10,477 nucleotides of DNA from an uncultured Bacteroidia bacterium (GCA_938040915.1 CALHZE010000322.1:1-10477), one strand, 5' to 3'; numbered from the stretch's first letter, positions 1-6,582 are shown. Translations and numbers: made by a program. The notes: a model not told the origin generated them from the sequence alone.

Positions 1-369
1 CATCCGCATATACTCGACGCCCTCGGGACCTGCCTCGACCACATACTCGCCGTCGCGGGGCGGGGTGAAGGTATAGGGGTGTGCTAGTAGGCTTTCGGAG
101 GTGATGGAGACGGTCTCGGTATGGCGATCGTTCGGCGCATCCGCCGCATACCATGTTACGGAGTAGTTACCCACGATGGGGATCTTCAGCGGTTCGCCCG
201 CGACGCCTTTCCAGACGGTGATAAAGGGCTTTGTGGTGGCTTGGGGAGCGGGCTGAGGGGTAGACTGAGCCTGAGGCTGGGACTGGTGCGAAGCGTTACA
301 CCCGCAATAGAGCGCCATCGGTAAAAGAGCGGGGAGCGCAAGGGCTCTCCAAAGGTTCGTTGTGTTCAT
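1..369 (-). CDS. BspA-like surface lipoprotein, N-terminal part (cut by window edge)
   Basis: The first 123 codons of a gene whose 3' part lies beyond base 1. The ATG is preceded by a clear AGGAGG about 8 nt upstream, which decides the start. The protein opens with a hydrophobic signal region ending in Cys22 and Cys24 (LYCGC), a poor but possible lipobox, followed by a Gln/Pro/Ala/Thr-rich linker at about residues 27-46. From about residue 48 the domain is nearly the same as in the next gene upstream: FITVWKGVAGEPLKIP, then TFTPPRDGEYVVE and GPEGVEYMRM. In the neighbour this beta-rich, PKD-like domain precedes DUF285/BspA repeats, so the missing part probably encodes such repeats (inference). 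Only 38 bp separate it from the upstream gene's stop and no promoter is evident there, so it is likely the second gene of one operon. The likely role is a surface-exposed binding or adhesion lipoprotein; the ligand is unknown. Confidence 0.8.
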   Translation of the reverse strand, partial: MNTTNLWRALALPALLPMALYCGCNASHQSQPQAQSTPQPAPQATTKPFITVWKGVAGEPLKIPIVGNYSVTWYAADAPNDRHTETVSITSESLLAHPYTFTPPRDGEYVVEAGPEGVEYMRM

Positions 370-407
370 GGGGTTCGCCTCCTTTCGGCTGGTTATTGCT
401 TGGGGAA

Positions 408-1538
408 TTAGTGCGGGCGCGGTCCTTGATACCACGTATGGGCGACGGGTTGTTCGCCTGCGGGACACTCTTTAAACATATTATACATATCCACGTCGTC
501 GTTGATCTGCCACGTGTCGAGGAGTTGGTCAAAGGCGCGGCAGTTGCGGAACATGCTCGCCATATCGGTCACTTTGCTGACGTTCCACTTTCCGAGGGGT
601 TGGTTAAAGACGGCGCATTCGGCGAACATCGCCGCCATATTCTCCACGCGGCTCACGTTCCACGCCTCGAGGGGTTGATTAAAGAGACGACAGCCCCAGA
701 ACATGGCGCGCATATTGACCACACGCTTGACATCCCAGTTCCCGAGGGGTTGGTTGAACGCTTCGCACTCGGCGAACATTTCCGCCATCCCAAGTACGTT
801 GGCGACATTCCAAGTAGCGAGGGGTTGGTTGAAGGCGCGACACCCTGAGAAGAGCATTTCCATATTCTCGACTTGGCTCACATCCCACGCGGCAAGGGGC
901 TGGTTGAAGGTTTCGCACCCTTTGAACATCCCTTTCATGTTATTGACGCGCCCGACCTTCCAGCCCTCGAGTGGGCTGTTAAACTTGCGACAGTCGGCAA
1001 ATAAGTATTGCATGTCGTAGACCTTTGAGAGGTCTGGGGTGTCAATCGTTTGCGCAAAGGTCATGTTCTCACAACCGGCGAACATGGCTTTCATATTCTT
1101 CCACTGCACTTTACCGAATTGCTCGACACGCAGTAGGGCTTTCGCACTGCCGAAGTGGTATTCCTCGCCCTCGCGATCTTGTGCCCACATCCGCATATAC
1201 TCGACGCCCTCGGGGCCTACCTCCACCACATACTCGCCGTCGCGGGGCGGAGTAAACGAGTAGGGGTGTGCGAAGGCGTATGGAGACTCGGGGGAGATGG
1301 AGACGGTCTCGGAGTGTCGTTCTTGGGGGTTCGTCGCCTCATACCACGTTACGGTATAGTGCCCCACGAGGGGGATTTGTAACGGTTCGCCCGCGACGCC
1401 TTTCCAGACGGTGACAAAGGCGTCAGGGTTGACGGGCTGTGCCGGCTTGCCCGCGCAAGAGGAGAGGGGGAGGAGGAGCGCAAGAAGCGCAAGACTCAGT
1501 GCTAGTTGTGCTAGGAAGCGGGTGGTTTTGCTTTTCAT
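408..1538 (-). CDS. BspA-like lipoprotein with DUF285 repeats
   Basis: A 376-aa predicted lipoprotein. Residues 1-28 are a signal peptide: a basic N-terminus (MKSK), a long Leu/Ala core, and the lipobox LSSC with Cys28 as lipid anchor. Residues about 39-140 form a beta-rich domain (FVTVWKGVAGEP, TVTWYEA, YSFTPPRDGEYVVEVG, LLRVEQFGKVQW) of the kind that precedes repeats in BspA-family proteins. Residues 149-376 are nine DUF285-type units of about 25 aa with core MxxMFxxCxxFNQPLxxWxVxxV; units 2-8 are exactly 25 aa. The cysteine in MFxxC is kept in every unit. BspA-type repeats in oral and gut Bacteroidetes are linked to adhesion to host or bacterial surfaces; the ligand here cannot be read from sequence. 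I chose the ATG at 1538 because the signal peptide starts there. The frame is open to a TTG at 1619, but that lies at or before the predicted transcription start. A paralogue follows after 38 bp. Confidence 0.9.
   Translation of the reverse strand: MKSKTTRFLAQLALSLALLALLLPLSSCAGKPAQPVNPDAFVTVWKGVAGEPLQIPLVGHYTVTWYEATNPQERHSETVSISPESPYAFAHPYSFTPPRDGEYVVEVGPEGVEYMRMWAQDREGEEYHFGSAKALLRVEQFGKVQWKNMKAMFAGCENMTFAQTIDTPDLSKVYDMQYLFADCRKFNSPLEGWKVGRVNNMKGMFKGCETFNQPLAAWDVSQVENMEMLFSGCRAFNQPLATWNVANVLGMAEMFAECEAFNQPLGNWDVKRVVNMRAMFWGCRLFNQPLEAWNVSRVENMAAMFAECAVFNQPLGKWNVSKVTDMASMFRNCRAFDQLLDTWQINDDVDMYNMFKECPAGEQPVAHTWYQGPRPH
489..1094 (-). repeat. Tandem 75-bp repeats coding DUF285 units
   Basis: Inside the lipoprotein gene, units encoding residues 149-350 repeat in tandem. 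Seven of them are exactly 75 bp long (489-1013); the first is 81 bp. The plus strand shows a recurring CGAGGGGTTGGTT-type string at 75-bp steps near 592, 667, 742, 817 and 892. A further, degenerate unit reaches the stop codon. The register keeps the reading frame, so gain or loss of whole units would leave the gene open. Confidence 0.9.
1188..1421 (-). repeat. Segment duplicated in the neighbouring paralogue (bases 1-228)
   Basis: This stretch encodes the mature N-terminal domain and matches bases 1-228 in the partial gene downstream. The first 63 bp differ at only three positions. The segment coding VWKGVAGEP is also almost unchanged, synonymous sites included. The signal peptides and linkers do not match, so similarity is confined to the domain. 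This points to gene duplication with later exchange or strong constraint (inference). Confidence 0.8.
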
Positions 1539-1622
1539 GGCTATGTTTTTTGTTACGTTAGACTCTCTTTCTACTAGGGTGTGCACGAGACGCACTACTA
1601 TTATTTTCTTACTTTGCAACCC

Positions 1623-1653
1623 CTAAGGTAATGCTTCTTTTTGAAAGAGCAAA
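1623..1653 (-). promoter_or_regulatory. Bacteroidetes-type promoter for the BspA-like gene pair
   Basis: Read on the minus strand, TTTG (1653-1650) is followed after exactly 19 nt by TACCTTAG (1630-1623). The Bacteroidetes consensus is TTTG, 19-21 nt, TAnnTTTG, so only one defined base of the -7 element deviates. Transcription would start near 1617, giving a leader of about 80 nt before the ATG at 1538. The match is by eye and unverified. Confidence 0.45.
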
Positions 1654-1778
1654 CGGAAGATCGCCCCTTGTGTGACAGAGGAGGGAGGGGAGAATTCCCT
1701 TAACGTTTTCCTTAATTGCTTGCCTCGATGCTCGGTCGAAACAGTCCATATCCGTTAAGAGAAGAGTAGGTGGCGGGG

Positions 1779-1811
1779 TGATCCTTGGGTGGTTCTTGGG
1801 TGATCCTTGGG
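1779..1811. repeat. Three 11-bp tandem repeats
   Basis: Three adjacent 11-bp units: TGATCCTTGGG, TGGTTCTTGGG, TGATCCTTGGG. Units 1 and 3 are identical; unit 2 differs at three positions. The spacing is about one helical turn, so each copy shows the same DNA face. They lie about 125 bp upstream of the -33 element of the lipoprotein promoter. A regulator-binding role is possible but not shown. Confidence 0.6.
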
Positions 1812-1847
1812 TAGGTACTCCTAGCCAGAACGCCCCCCTTTCGATGG

Positions 1848-1870
1848 TATATATAGGATTCCTATATATA
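1848..1870. repeat. AT-rich inverted repeat
   Basis: Perfect 10-bp arms TATATATAGG and CCTATATATA are separated by ATT. The structure would form a hairpin or a cruciform-prone site. No T-run follows on either strand, so it is not a classic terminator. Confidence 0.6.
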
Positions 1871-1939
1871 TAGTATCTACATACTTTGATTTTCAGTATT
1901 AGAGAGCACATTACGAATATATAAAGATGGGGTGGCGGT

Positions 1940-1987
1940 GCTAAGGGCGCGCGACCCGTGCGGGGTCCTAAGGGCGGACGACCCGTG
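1940..1987. repeat. Two copies of an intergenic repeat motif (third at 2171-2191)
   Basis: A 21-bp sequence containing CTAAGGGCGCGCGACCCGTG occurs exactly at 1940-1960 and again at 2171-2191. A variant with two changes lies at 1968-1987. The core GGG...CCC can form a small hairpin. The exact copies sit on the outer sides of two identical terminator hairpins, so the block looks like a duplicated intergenic module. Confidence 0.75.
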
Positions 1988-1997
1988 TGGGCGACGC

Positions 1998-2030
1998 AAA
2001 AAAAAAAACGGACGCATCACGTTGCGTCCG
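1998..2030 (-). terminator. Second (distal) copy of the intrinsic terminator
   Basis: On the minus strand, arms CGGACGCA and TGCGTCCG (2009-2030) enclose a 6-nt loop and are followed by eleven T residues (plus-strand A-run 1998-2008). The hairpin is identical to the one at 2147-2168, so this is a back-up terminator 138 bp further on. A half-copy of its right arm with flank (CGTCCGTACAAAAC) recurs at 2045-2058. Confidence 0.75.
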
Positions 2031-2079
2031 TACAAAACCCCGCCCGTCCGTACAAAACGCAGATCCCCATCCCCCGTAG

Positions 2080-2099
2080 GGGTTTAGCGTGCTAAACCC
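2080..2099. repeat. Perfect palindrome between the terminators
   Basis: GGGTTTAGC and GCTAAACCC are separated by GT, a 20-nt near-perfect palindrome. A smaller CCCC-GTA-GGGG hairpin (2072-2082) overlaps its left edge and would compete with it. A third inverted repeat, CGCGCC-GAAT-GGCGCG, follows at 2106-2121. None has a T-run, so these could be RNA folds, protein sites or REP-like units. Confidence 0.6.
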
Positions 2100-2138
2100 G
2101 CAACTCGCGCCGAATGGCGCGCCTGCCTGATTATCTTC

Positions 2139-2168
2139 AAAAAAAACGGACGCATCACGTTGCGTCCG
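2139..2168 (-). terminator. Intrinsic terminator after the mqnE gene
   Basis: On the minus strand an 8-bp GC-rich stem (CGGACGCA / TGCGTCCG, 2147-2168) with a 6-nt loop is followed by eight T residues. It lies about 60 nt past the mqnE stop in the right orientation to end transcription of the nucleotidyltransferase, chemoreceptor and mqnE group. Confidence 0.8.
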
Positions 2169-2229
2169 GCGCTAAGGGCGCGCGACCCGTGGGGCGATCC
2201 TATCAATGAATAGCGCTCGTATTCCTCCT

Positions 2230-3381
2230 CTATCGCGAGAGGCGATGATAGAGAGAGTCACGCTCGTAAGGCTCATAGCCTTCGGCACGCACGAGCGCCT
2301 CGAGCTCGGCGACACTAGCGGCGGGCGAATTGTCTTGCGCACCCGCCATGCTATAGATGCGCGTGGAATTATTGATGGTGCCGTCAAGGTCGTCGACACC
2401 ATAGTGAAGTGCGAGTGGCAGGAGCGACTTGCCGAGCATGGGCCAGTAGCACTTGAGGTGTGGGATGTTGTCTAGGAGCAAACGACTGACGGCGTAAGTG
2501 CGCAACACCTCGAGGAGCGAGACCTCTCCCCTTCCCTCCATGGGGTTGTGTGCTGCACGAAACTTGAGTGGGATGAAACAGTTGAAACCGTGGGTCTCGT
2601 CTTGCAAGTCGCGAAGGGCAAGAAGGTGGTCTACACGGTGTTCGCGCGTTTCGATATGCCCGAAGAGCATGGTCGCATTGGAGGAAAGCCCCAAGCGGTG
2701 CGCCTCGCGATGGAGCTCTAACCATTGGGCAGCAGAGCACTTTTCGGGGCAAATTTGACGGCGTACCTCCGCATCGAATATCTCTGCTCCCCCGCCAGGG
2801 ATAGAGTCTAACCCAGCCGCCCGTAAGCGCGCAAGCCCATCAGGGAGCGATACGCCAGAGTGTTGGAAAATCGCCCACAACTCGACCGCGGAGAAAGCCT
2901 TGATGTGAAGACGCGGCGCAGCGCGACGGACGGTGCGTATGAGATCCTCGAGGTCCTCTAGACGCCAAGAAGGCAGGACGCCGCCGGTGATGTGCACCTC
3001 GGTGTTTCCGGCAGCTTGCTGTGCCTCGACGCGATGGGCAATTTCGTCTAAAGAGAGCAACCACGCTTGGGGCGTCCCCGCTTCTTGCCGGAAAGAACAG
3101 AACTTACAACGAAAGAGGCAGATGTTGGTCGGCTCGACGTGTGCGTTACGGTTGTAATAGGTCGCAAGCCCGTGGTGCTGAAGACGGGCGTAGGTCGCGG
3201 CTAGGGCAAGGAGTGGCAGCTCCGCTTCCTCAAATAGAGCAATGCCGTCTTGCCGACGGAGACGCTGGGAGGATAAAAAAAGCCCCAAGGCAGTGCGTAC
3301 TGCCTCGGAGCTTTGCGTAAGATAGTGGTCAATGAGCGCGCGCTTGCAAGAGAGCGCCTCGTTTAACGGAGTACGTTGCAC
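2230..3381 (-). CDS. mqnE: Aminodeoxyfutalosine synthase (MqnE), radical SAM
   Basis: A 383-aa radical SAM enzyme. MqnE joins 3-[(1-carboxyvinyl)oxy]benzoate and S-adenosylmethionine to give 6-amino-6-deoxyfutalosine, an early step of the futalosine route to menaquinone. The iron-sulfur cluster motif CX3CX2C is at Cys88, Cys92 and Cys95 (NICLFRCKFCSF). HIKAFSAVE (159-167), SIPGGGAEIF (193-202) and the C-terminal KCYWPMLGKSL and VDDLDGTINNSTRIYSMAGA fit MqnE better than the related cyclase MqnC or CofH. Length is normal for the family. The start is a GTG; no ATG is available nearby and no clear Shine-Dalgarno site is seen. The chemoreceptor stop codon lies 12 bp upstream in the same frame, so the two genes are probably co-transcribed and perhaps translationally coupled. 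No other menaquinone gene is in the window; partners MqnA, B, C and D would have to be elsewhere. Confidence 0.92.
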   Translation of the reverse strand: MQRTPLNEALSCKRALIDHYLTQSSEAVRTALGLFLSSQRLRRQDGIALFEEAELPLLALAATYARLQHHGLATYYNRNAHVEPTNICLFRCKFCSFRQEAGTPQAWLLSLDEIAHRVEAQQAAGNTEVHITGGVLPSWRLEDLEDLIRTVRRAAPRLHIKAFSAVELWAIFQHSGVSLPDGLARLRAAGLDSIPGGGAEIFDAEVRRQICPEKCSAAQWLELHREAHRLGLSSNATMLFGHIETREHRVDHLLALRDLQDETHGFNCFIPLKFRAAHNPMEGRGEVSLLEVLRTYAVSRLLLDNIPHLKCYWPMLGKSLLPLALHYGVDDLDGTINNSTRIYSMAGAQDNSPAASVAELEALVRAEGYEPYERDSLYHRLSR

Positions 3382-3393
3382 GGGCGTGGGTGT

Positions 3394-5580
3394 TTAGAAG
3401 CTCTCGTAGTCAGCGTCGCTGACGTTGTCCATCGACATGTCTAGTTGGACGCCCGCCTTCTTACCTGGCGTCGCGGGTGCTGCAGACGCAGAGGCTGGCT
3501 TCGGTGTAGGCTTGGGCGTTGGCTTAGGGGCTGGCTTTTGACTCGGCGCTGTGGGTGTAAACGGTTGGGGTTCGGCCGCCGGTGTTGGGGAGATAGGAAA
3601 AGGTTTTACGACGGGCTTCTCTGCAGGTTTGACTGGCGAAGTAGGTTTGGGTGCTGTAGTGCTGGGTGTCGCAGTTTTTGCGGGTGCAGACGCTGTAGAA
3701 AGAGGCTTCGGCGTGGGCTTCGAGGGCGTCGTACTAGCGACCACCGGCTTCGGTTTGGCGACCGTAGCGGTAACGACCGGCTTGGGCGCTGGCGTTACGT
3801 GTGTGTCGGGCGCACTCGCGTGCACGATAGTGTGTTGTGTGCGCGCGTCGAGCTTGAAGTAAGCTACGGCATCGCGTACGCCTGTCGCGAGGTCGGCAAG
3901 ACGCGAAGCGTTGGTCGCGAGACGGTCGCTCGAGACCGCATTTTCCTGCGAAACGTCGCTAAGCAACTGGATAGACTGGTTGACCTGATCGGCACCATTG
4001 CGCTGCTCAGCGCTAGCCACGGAGACTTCGTTGGAGAGCTGTACGCTCCGATCCACTTGAGGACGTATTTCGTCGAGCGCCTTGTTGACCTCTTCGGAGG
4101 CTTGCACGGCACTGGTCACGAGCGACACGACCTCGTTGGCTGCTGCGCCGCTTCGTTCGGCAAGCTTACGGACTTCGGATGCCACGACAGCAAAGCCGCG
4201 CCCGTGCTCGCCAGCGCGTGCTGCCTCCACGGCTGCATTGAGGGCGAGGATGTTGGTCTGACTGGCGATTTCGGTCACGACGCCAATCTTTCGTTCGATT
4301 TCTAGGACTGCGTCGCGGCTCTCGTTGCCGTGTAGGAGGACAGACTGTAGCACCTCGGCGACGCGTCGCGAGACGGTCTCAGACTGCTTGGCGTTCTCGG
4401 CGTTTTGGTCGATATTGGCGGTCATTTCCTCCATGGCACTAGAGACCTCTTGGGAGGAGGAGGCTTGTGTATTAGCACCTTGGGCAATGGAGCGTGCGGC
4501 GGTATCCATATCTTGGCTTGCAGCGAGGACGCCGTCGACGCTATCGCTCATGACCCCGACGAGCTCGGCAAGCTTAGCACGTAGGCTCACGATGGCGTTC
4601 ATAATCTCACCGGCTTCGTCCTTTCGGGCGAGGTGCTTGGCAGAGAAGAGGGTGCGGTTGGTCAGGTCGCCATCGCGGAGGGCGTTGAGCACATTGGTAA
4701 CGGTGAGGAACATCCCTCCGGCCTCGCGCCCAATATAGATAGCAAGAAGGTAAATCAAGACGAAGAGCATGAGGTTGATGATCATCACGAAGAGCACTGC
4801 CGTACGCGTGTAATCACTGATGTCGTCTTGTAGGAGTTGTTGCGATTGGGTGAAGAAGTCGCGGAACTCCCAGTGCAGTTGCCCCATATTGGATCGGATA
4901 GCGACAAGCTTATCGGCTAGGCTCTTGAGCGTCTGTGCTTCTTTCTCCCACCCCCGTGTGATGGTCACCAACTTAGGGTCAGCTCCGTGTGCTTCGAGCC
5001 GTTGCGCCCCATCGGCAAAAATAGCAGCAGCCTGTTGGAAAGCTGCTGGGTCGGTCGTTACTTGGAAGCGCATGATCTCGTGCAGGGCAGTGCTCAGCTT
5101 GTTTATTGTCACAGTTTCGGCTGCTGCAACGAAGAGCGCGCGTGTATCGTCGTTGGAGACTCCCTCCACGATGTTTTGGCACTGAGCAAAGATATCTTTG
5201 GAGCACTCCATTTCTTGGAGCAGGAGCGTTTTCATCACTTGCAGGCGTTGGGAGGTTTCTGCCGCAAGATCGATCGAGCGTCCTTGCACGCCGAGCGAGA
5301 CCCCTTGGAGGGGCACAATATACTCTTGTTGTATGGTTGCGAAATGTTGGTTGAAATCGCTAATAAACTTAGCGTCATGGGTTTGGTAATAGTGCCCAAC
5401 GCAGAGCTCGGCGTCAGAGAGCTTGTCGCTAATCTGGTGCATTGCGCGGTAGATGGGGAAGCGCTCCATGAAGTAGTTAAGCGCAAAGAGGGCGCGCACG
5501 ACGACGATGATAAAGAGAATAGCCTCTAGTGAGGTGCCAAGGAGCAAACGGTGGCGGAGCTTGATATCAGTGAATCTCAT
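3394..5580 (-). CDS. Methyl-accepting chemotaxis protein with Pro-rich tail
   Basis: A 728-aa transmembrane chemoreceptor. Residues about 12-37 are the first membrane helix and 261-284 the second. The roughly 220 residues between them are mostly helical with no Cache or PAS signature, resembling a four-helix or longer helical bimodular sensor (inference). A HAMP-like segment follows at about 285-340 (ALRDGDLTNRT, DEAGEI), without the usual HAMP proline. The cytoplasmic hairpin has the canonical tip EIASQTNILALNAAVEAARA (437-456) and GRGFAVVASEVRKLA, which contacts CheA and CheW. QEVSSAMEEM (377-386) looks like a methylation-helix site. Residues about 590-710 are a low-complexity Pro/Lys/Ala/Thr linker. 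The last five residues, DYESF, fit the pattern of CheR/CheB-tethering pentapeptides such as NWETF. No che gene is in the window. The ATG at 5580 lacks a clear Shine-Dalgarno site, as is common in Bacteroidetes. The gene starts 96 bp after the nucleotidyltransferase and ends 12 bp before mqnE. Its ligand cannot be inferred. Confidence 0.95.
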   Translation of the reverse strand: MRFTDIKLRHRLLLGTSLEAILFIIVVVRALFALNYFMERFPIYRAMHQISDKLSDAELCVGHYYQTHDAKFISDFNQHFATIQQEYIVPLQGVSLGVQGRSIDLAAETSQRLQVMKTLLLQEMECSKDIFAQCQNIVEGVSNDDTRALFVAAAETVTINKLSTALHEIMRFQVTTDPAAFQQAAAIFADGAQRLEAHGADPKLVTITRGWEKEAQTLKSLADKLVAIRSNMGQLHWEFRDFFTQSQQLLQDDISDYTRTAVLFVMIINLMLFVLIYLLAIYIGREAGGMFLTVTNVLNALRDGDLTNRTLFSAKHLARKDEAGEIMNAIVSLRAKLAELVGVMSDSVDGVLAASQDMDTAARSIAQGANTQASSSQEVSSAMEEMTANIDQNAENAKQSETVSRRVAEVLQSVLLHGNESRDAVLEIERKIGVVTEIASQTNILALNAAVEAARAGEHGRGFAVVASEVRKLAERSGAAANEVVSLVTSAVQASEEVNKALDEIRPQVDRSVQLSNEVSVASAEQRNGADQVNQSIQLLSDVSQENAVSSDRLATNASRLADLATGVRDAVAYFKLDARTQHTIVHASAPDTHVTPAPKPVVTATVAKPKPVVASTTPSKPTPKPLSTASAPAKTATPSTTAPKPTSPVKPAEKPVVKPFPISPTPAAEPQPFTPTAPSQKPAPKPTPKPTPKPASASAAPATPGKKAGVQLDMSMDNVSDADYESF
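3451..3813 (-). repeat. Low-complexity Pro/Lys/Ala/Thr tail of the chemoreceptor
   Basis: Encodes residues 590-710 of the chemoreceptor, rich in PKP, PTP and APA triplets, including a run of PKPTPKPTPKP near residues 685-695. It is likely an extended flexible tether between the signalling hairpin and the terminal DYESF. Such repeats vary in length easily. Confidence 0.85.
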
Positions 5581-5676
5581 ATGGATGTAGTTATTTGTCG
5601 CTCAGATGGTGTGCTCGAAATGGAGGTAGCGAGGGGGAGGCACTCGTACACATATAACCGAAAAGCGCAGGATTTG

Positions 5677-6582
5677 TTACCGAATCTGTGATGGGTAGAC
5701 CCCCTCCCTAACGAGGTCTCGCAGCTGTTGTTGCACGATGGGTTTGTCGGCTGGGTAGGTAACACCACACCACTGTGCTGAGGTGGTAAGCACCTTACAG
5801 CGTGCACCTCGCGCTAAAGCGTGCTGTACGGCGGCGGGGAGGTAGACTTCTGAAGGCGCGTGGGGTGCGTGTGTCGATTGTTGGGAGAAGAAGTGCTCTA
5901 TTTCGGCGTTTATATCACCCATAAACTGCGGTGCAAAACCCCAGCAGTTCATTGATACGATAGTGTCTTCTGAGAGGGTGATTTCGTGCCCTAACGCATT
6001 TTTCCCTACAATCACATTTCCTTGTCGATGGATGTCGGTGTGTTCCTCGATGTGGAGTAGGCGACCATTTTCGACGGTGCAAACGCCGCGGGAGACGCTA
6101 CCGGCCTCAGATAGGGTGTGAGCTAGTGCGTACCCCACCATACACATAGGGGTTGTTTCGTCTAACTGGGGTAGCATTGCTGCGAGGGCTGCGAAGGCTG
6201 CGCGCCCATAGAAGTCGTCGGCATTGATCACGGCAAAGGGCATCGCTATCTGCTCTTTAGCACACCAGAGGGCGTGCGCCGTTCCCCAAGGCTTAGTGCG
6301 TTCGGCGGGGGGCGTAAACCCAGCTGGCACGGTCTCTAGCTCTTGCATAGCAAGGTGAAAGGGGGTCGTATCTTGGAACGAGGCGAGGACGAGGTCTTCG
6401 AAGTCGGCTTTGATAGCTTTGCGTACGACGAAGAGGACGCTCGTAAAACCGGCATGTAAGGCGTCGTAGACAGAGTATTTGAGTAGGGTTTCGCCGGAGG
6501 GACCGAGCCCTTCCATCTGTTTAAGTCCCCCGTAGCGGCTTCCCATTCCTGCCGCCAAGACTACTAATTGCAAGCCGTTCAT
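5677..6582 (-). CDS. Sugar-nucleotide-type nucleotidyltransferase
   Basis: A 301-aa cytoplasmic enzyme with the NTP-transferase (GT-A-like) fold, which joins an NTP to a sugar 1-phosphate to make an NDP-sugar. The N-terminal nucleotide-binding motif LAAGMGSRYGGLKQ (9-22) is intact. KPWGTAHA (97-104) fits the base-contacting loop, and NADDFYG (120-126) carries the metal-binding aspartate. VSMNCWGF (209-216) and GVTYPADK (273-280) are further conserved-looking segments. It lacks C-terminal hexapeptide repeats, so it is not a bifunctional GlmU-type enzyme. The exact sugar and nucleotide cannot be told; uridylyl or thymidylyl transfer for cell-wall or surface sugars is a guess. The ATG at 6582 gives the expected short N-terminus directly before the first beta strand. 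The chemoreceptor follows after 96 bp on the same strand. A weak -7-like TACCTTTA lies at 6619-6612, but no matching TTTG is at the right distance. Confidence 0.88.
   Translation of the reverse strand: MNGLQLVVLAAGMGSRYGGLKQMEGLGPSGETLLKYSVYDALHAGFTSVLFVVRKAIKADFEDLVLASFQDTTPFHLAMQELETVPAGFTPPAERTKPWGTAHALWCAKEQIAMPFAVINADDFYGRAAFAALAAMLPQLDETTPMCMVGYALAHTLSEAGSVSRGVCTVENGRLLHIEEHTDIHRQGNVIVGKNALGHEITLSEDTIVSMNCWGFAPQFMGDINAEIEHFFSQQSTHAPHAPSEVYLPAAVQHALARGARCKVLTTSAQWCGVTYPADKPIVQQQLRDLVREGVYPSQIR

Larger units (their letters stand above)
1539..2229. other. 691-bp repeat-rich intergenic region
   Basis: No convincing gene lies here. The only sizeable frame on the minus strand (1609-1911) runs across the promoter and an AT palindrome, has no recognisable motif, and is judged spurious. 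From right to left the region holds one copy of a 21-bp motif, a terminator, two strong palindromes, a second terminator copy, two further copies of the 21-bp motif, an AT-rich palindrome, a triple 11-bp repeat, and the promoter of the lipoprotein pair. The notable items are listed separately. Confidence 0.7.

Noticed and set aside
360..848. Plus-strand 162-codon open frame
   Set aside because: It lies antisense to the 75-bp repeats of the BspA-like gene; its own repeats are only the shadow of that periodicity, and the minus strand has a signal peptide and family motifs.
489..1013. 75-bp periodic repeat considered as a CRISPR array
   Set aside because: The repeats abut without unique spacers, are degenerate and encode a 25-aa protein repeat.
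1609..1911. Minus-strand 100-codon open frame in the intergenic region
   Set aside because: It crosses the AT palindrome, the 11-bp repeats and the predicted promoter, has no family motif, and its composition follows the repeats.
2080..2121. Inverted repeats considered as an integron attC-type site
   Set aside because: No clear core GTTRRRY/RYYYAAC arrangement, no integrase and no cassette structure are seen.
3445..4305. Plus-strand 286-codon open frame
   Set aside because: Antisense to the chemoreceptor tail; its Arg/Gly/Cys-rich sequence is the complement of Pro/Lys/Thr codons.
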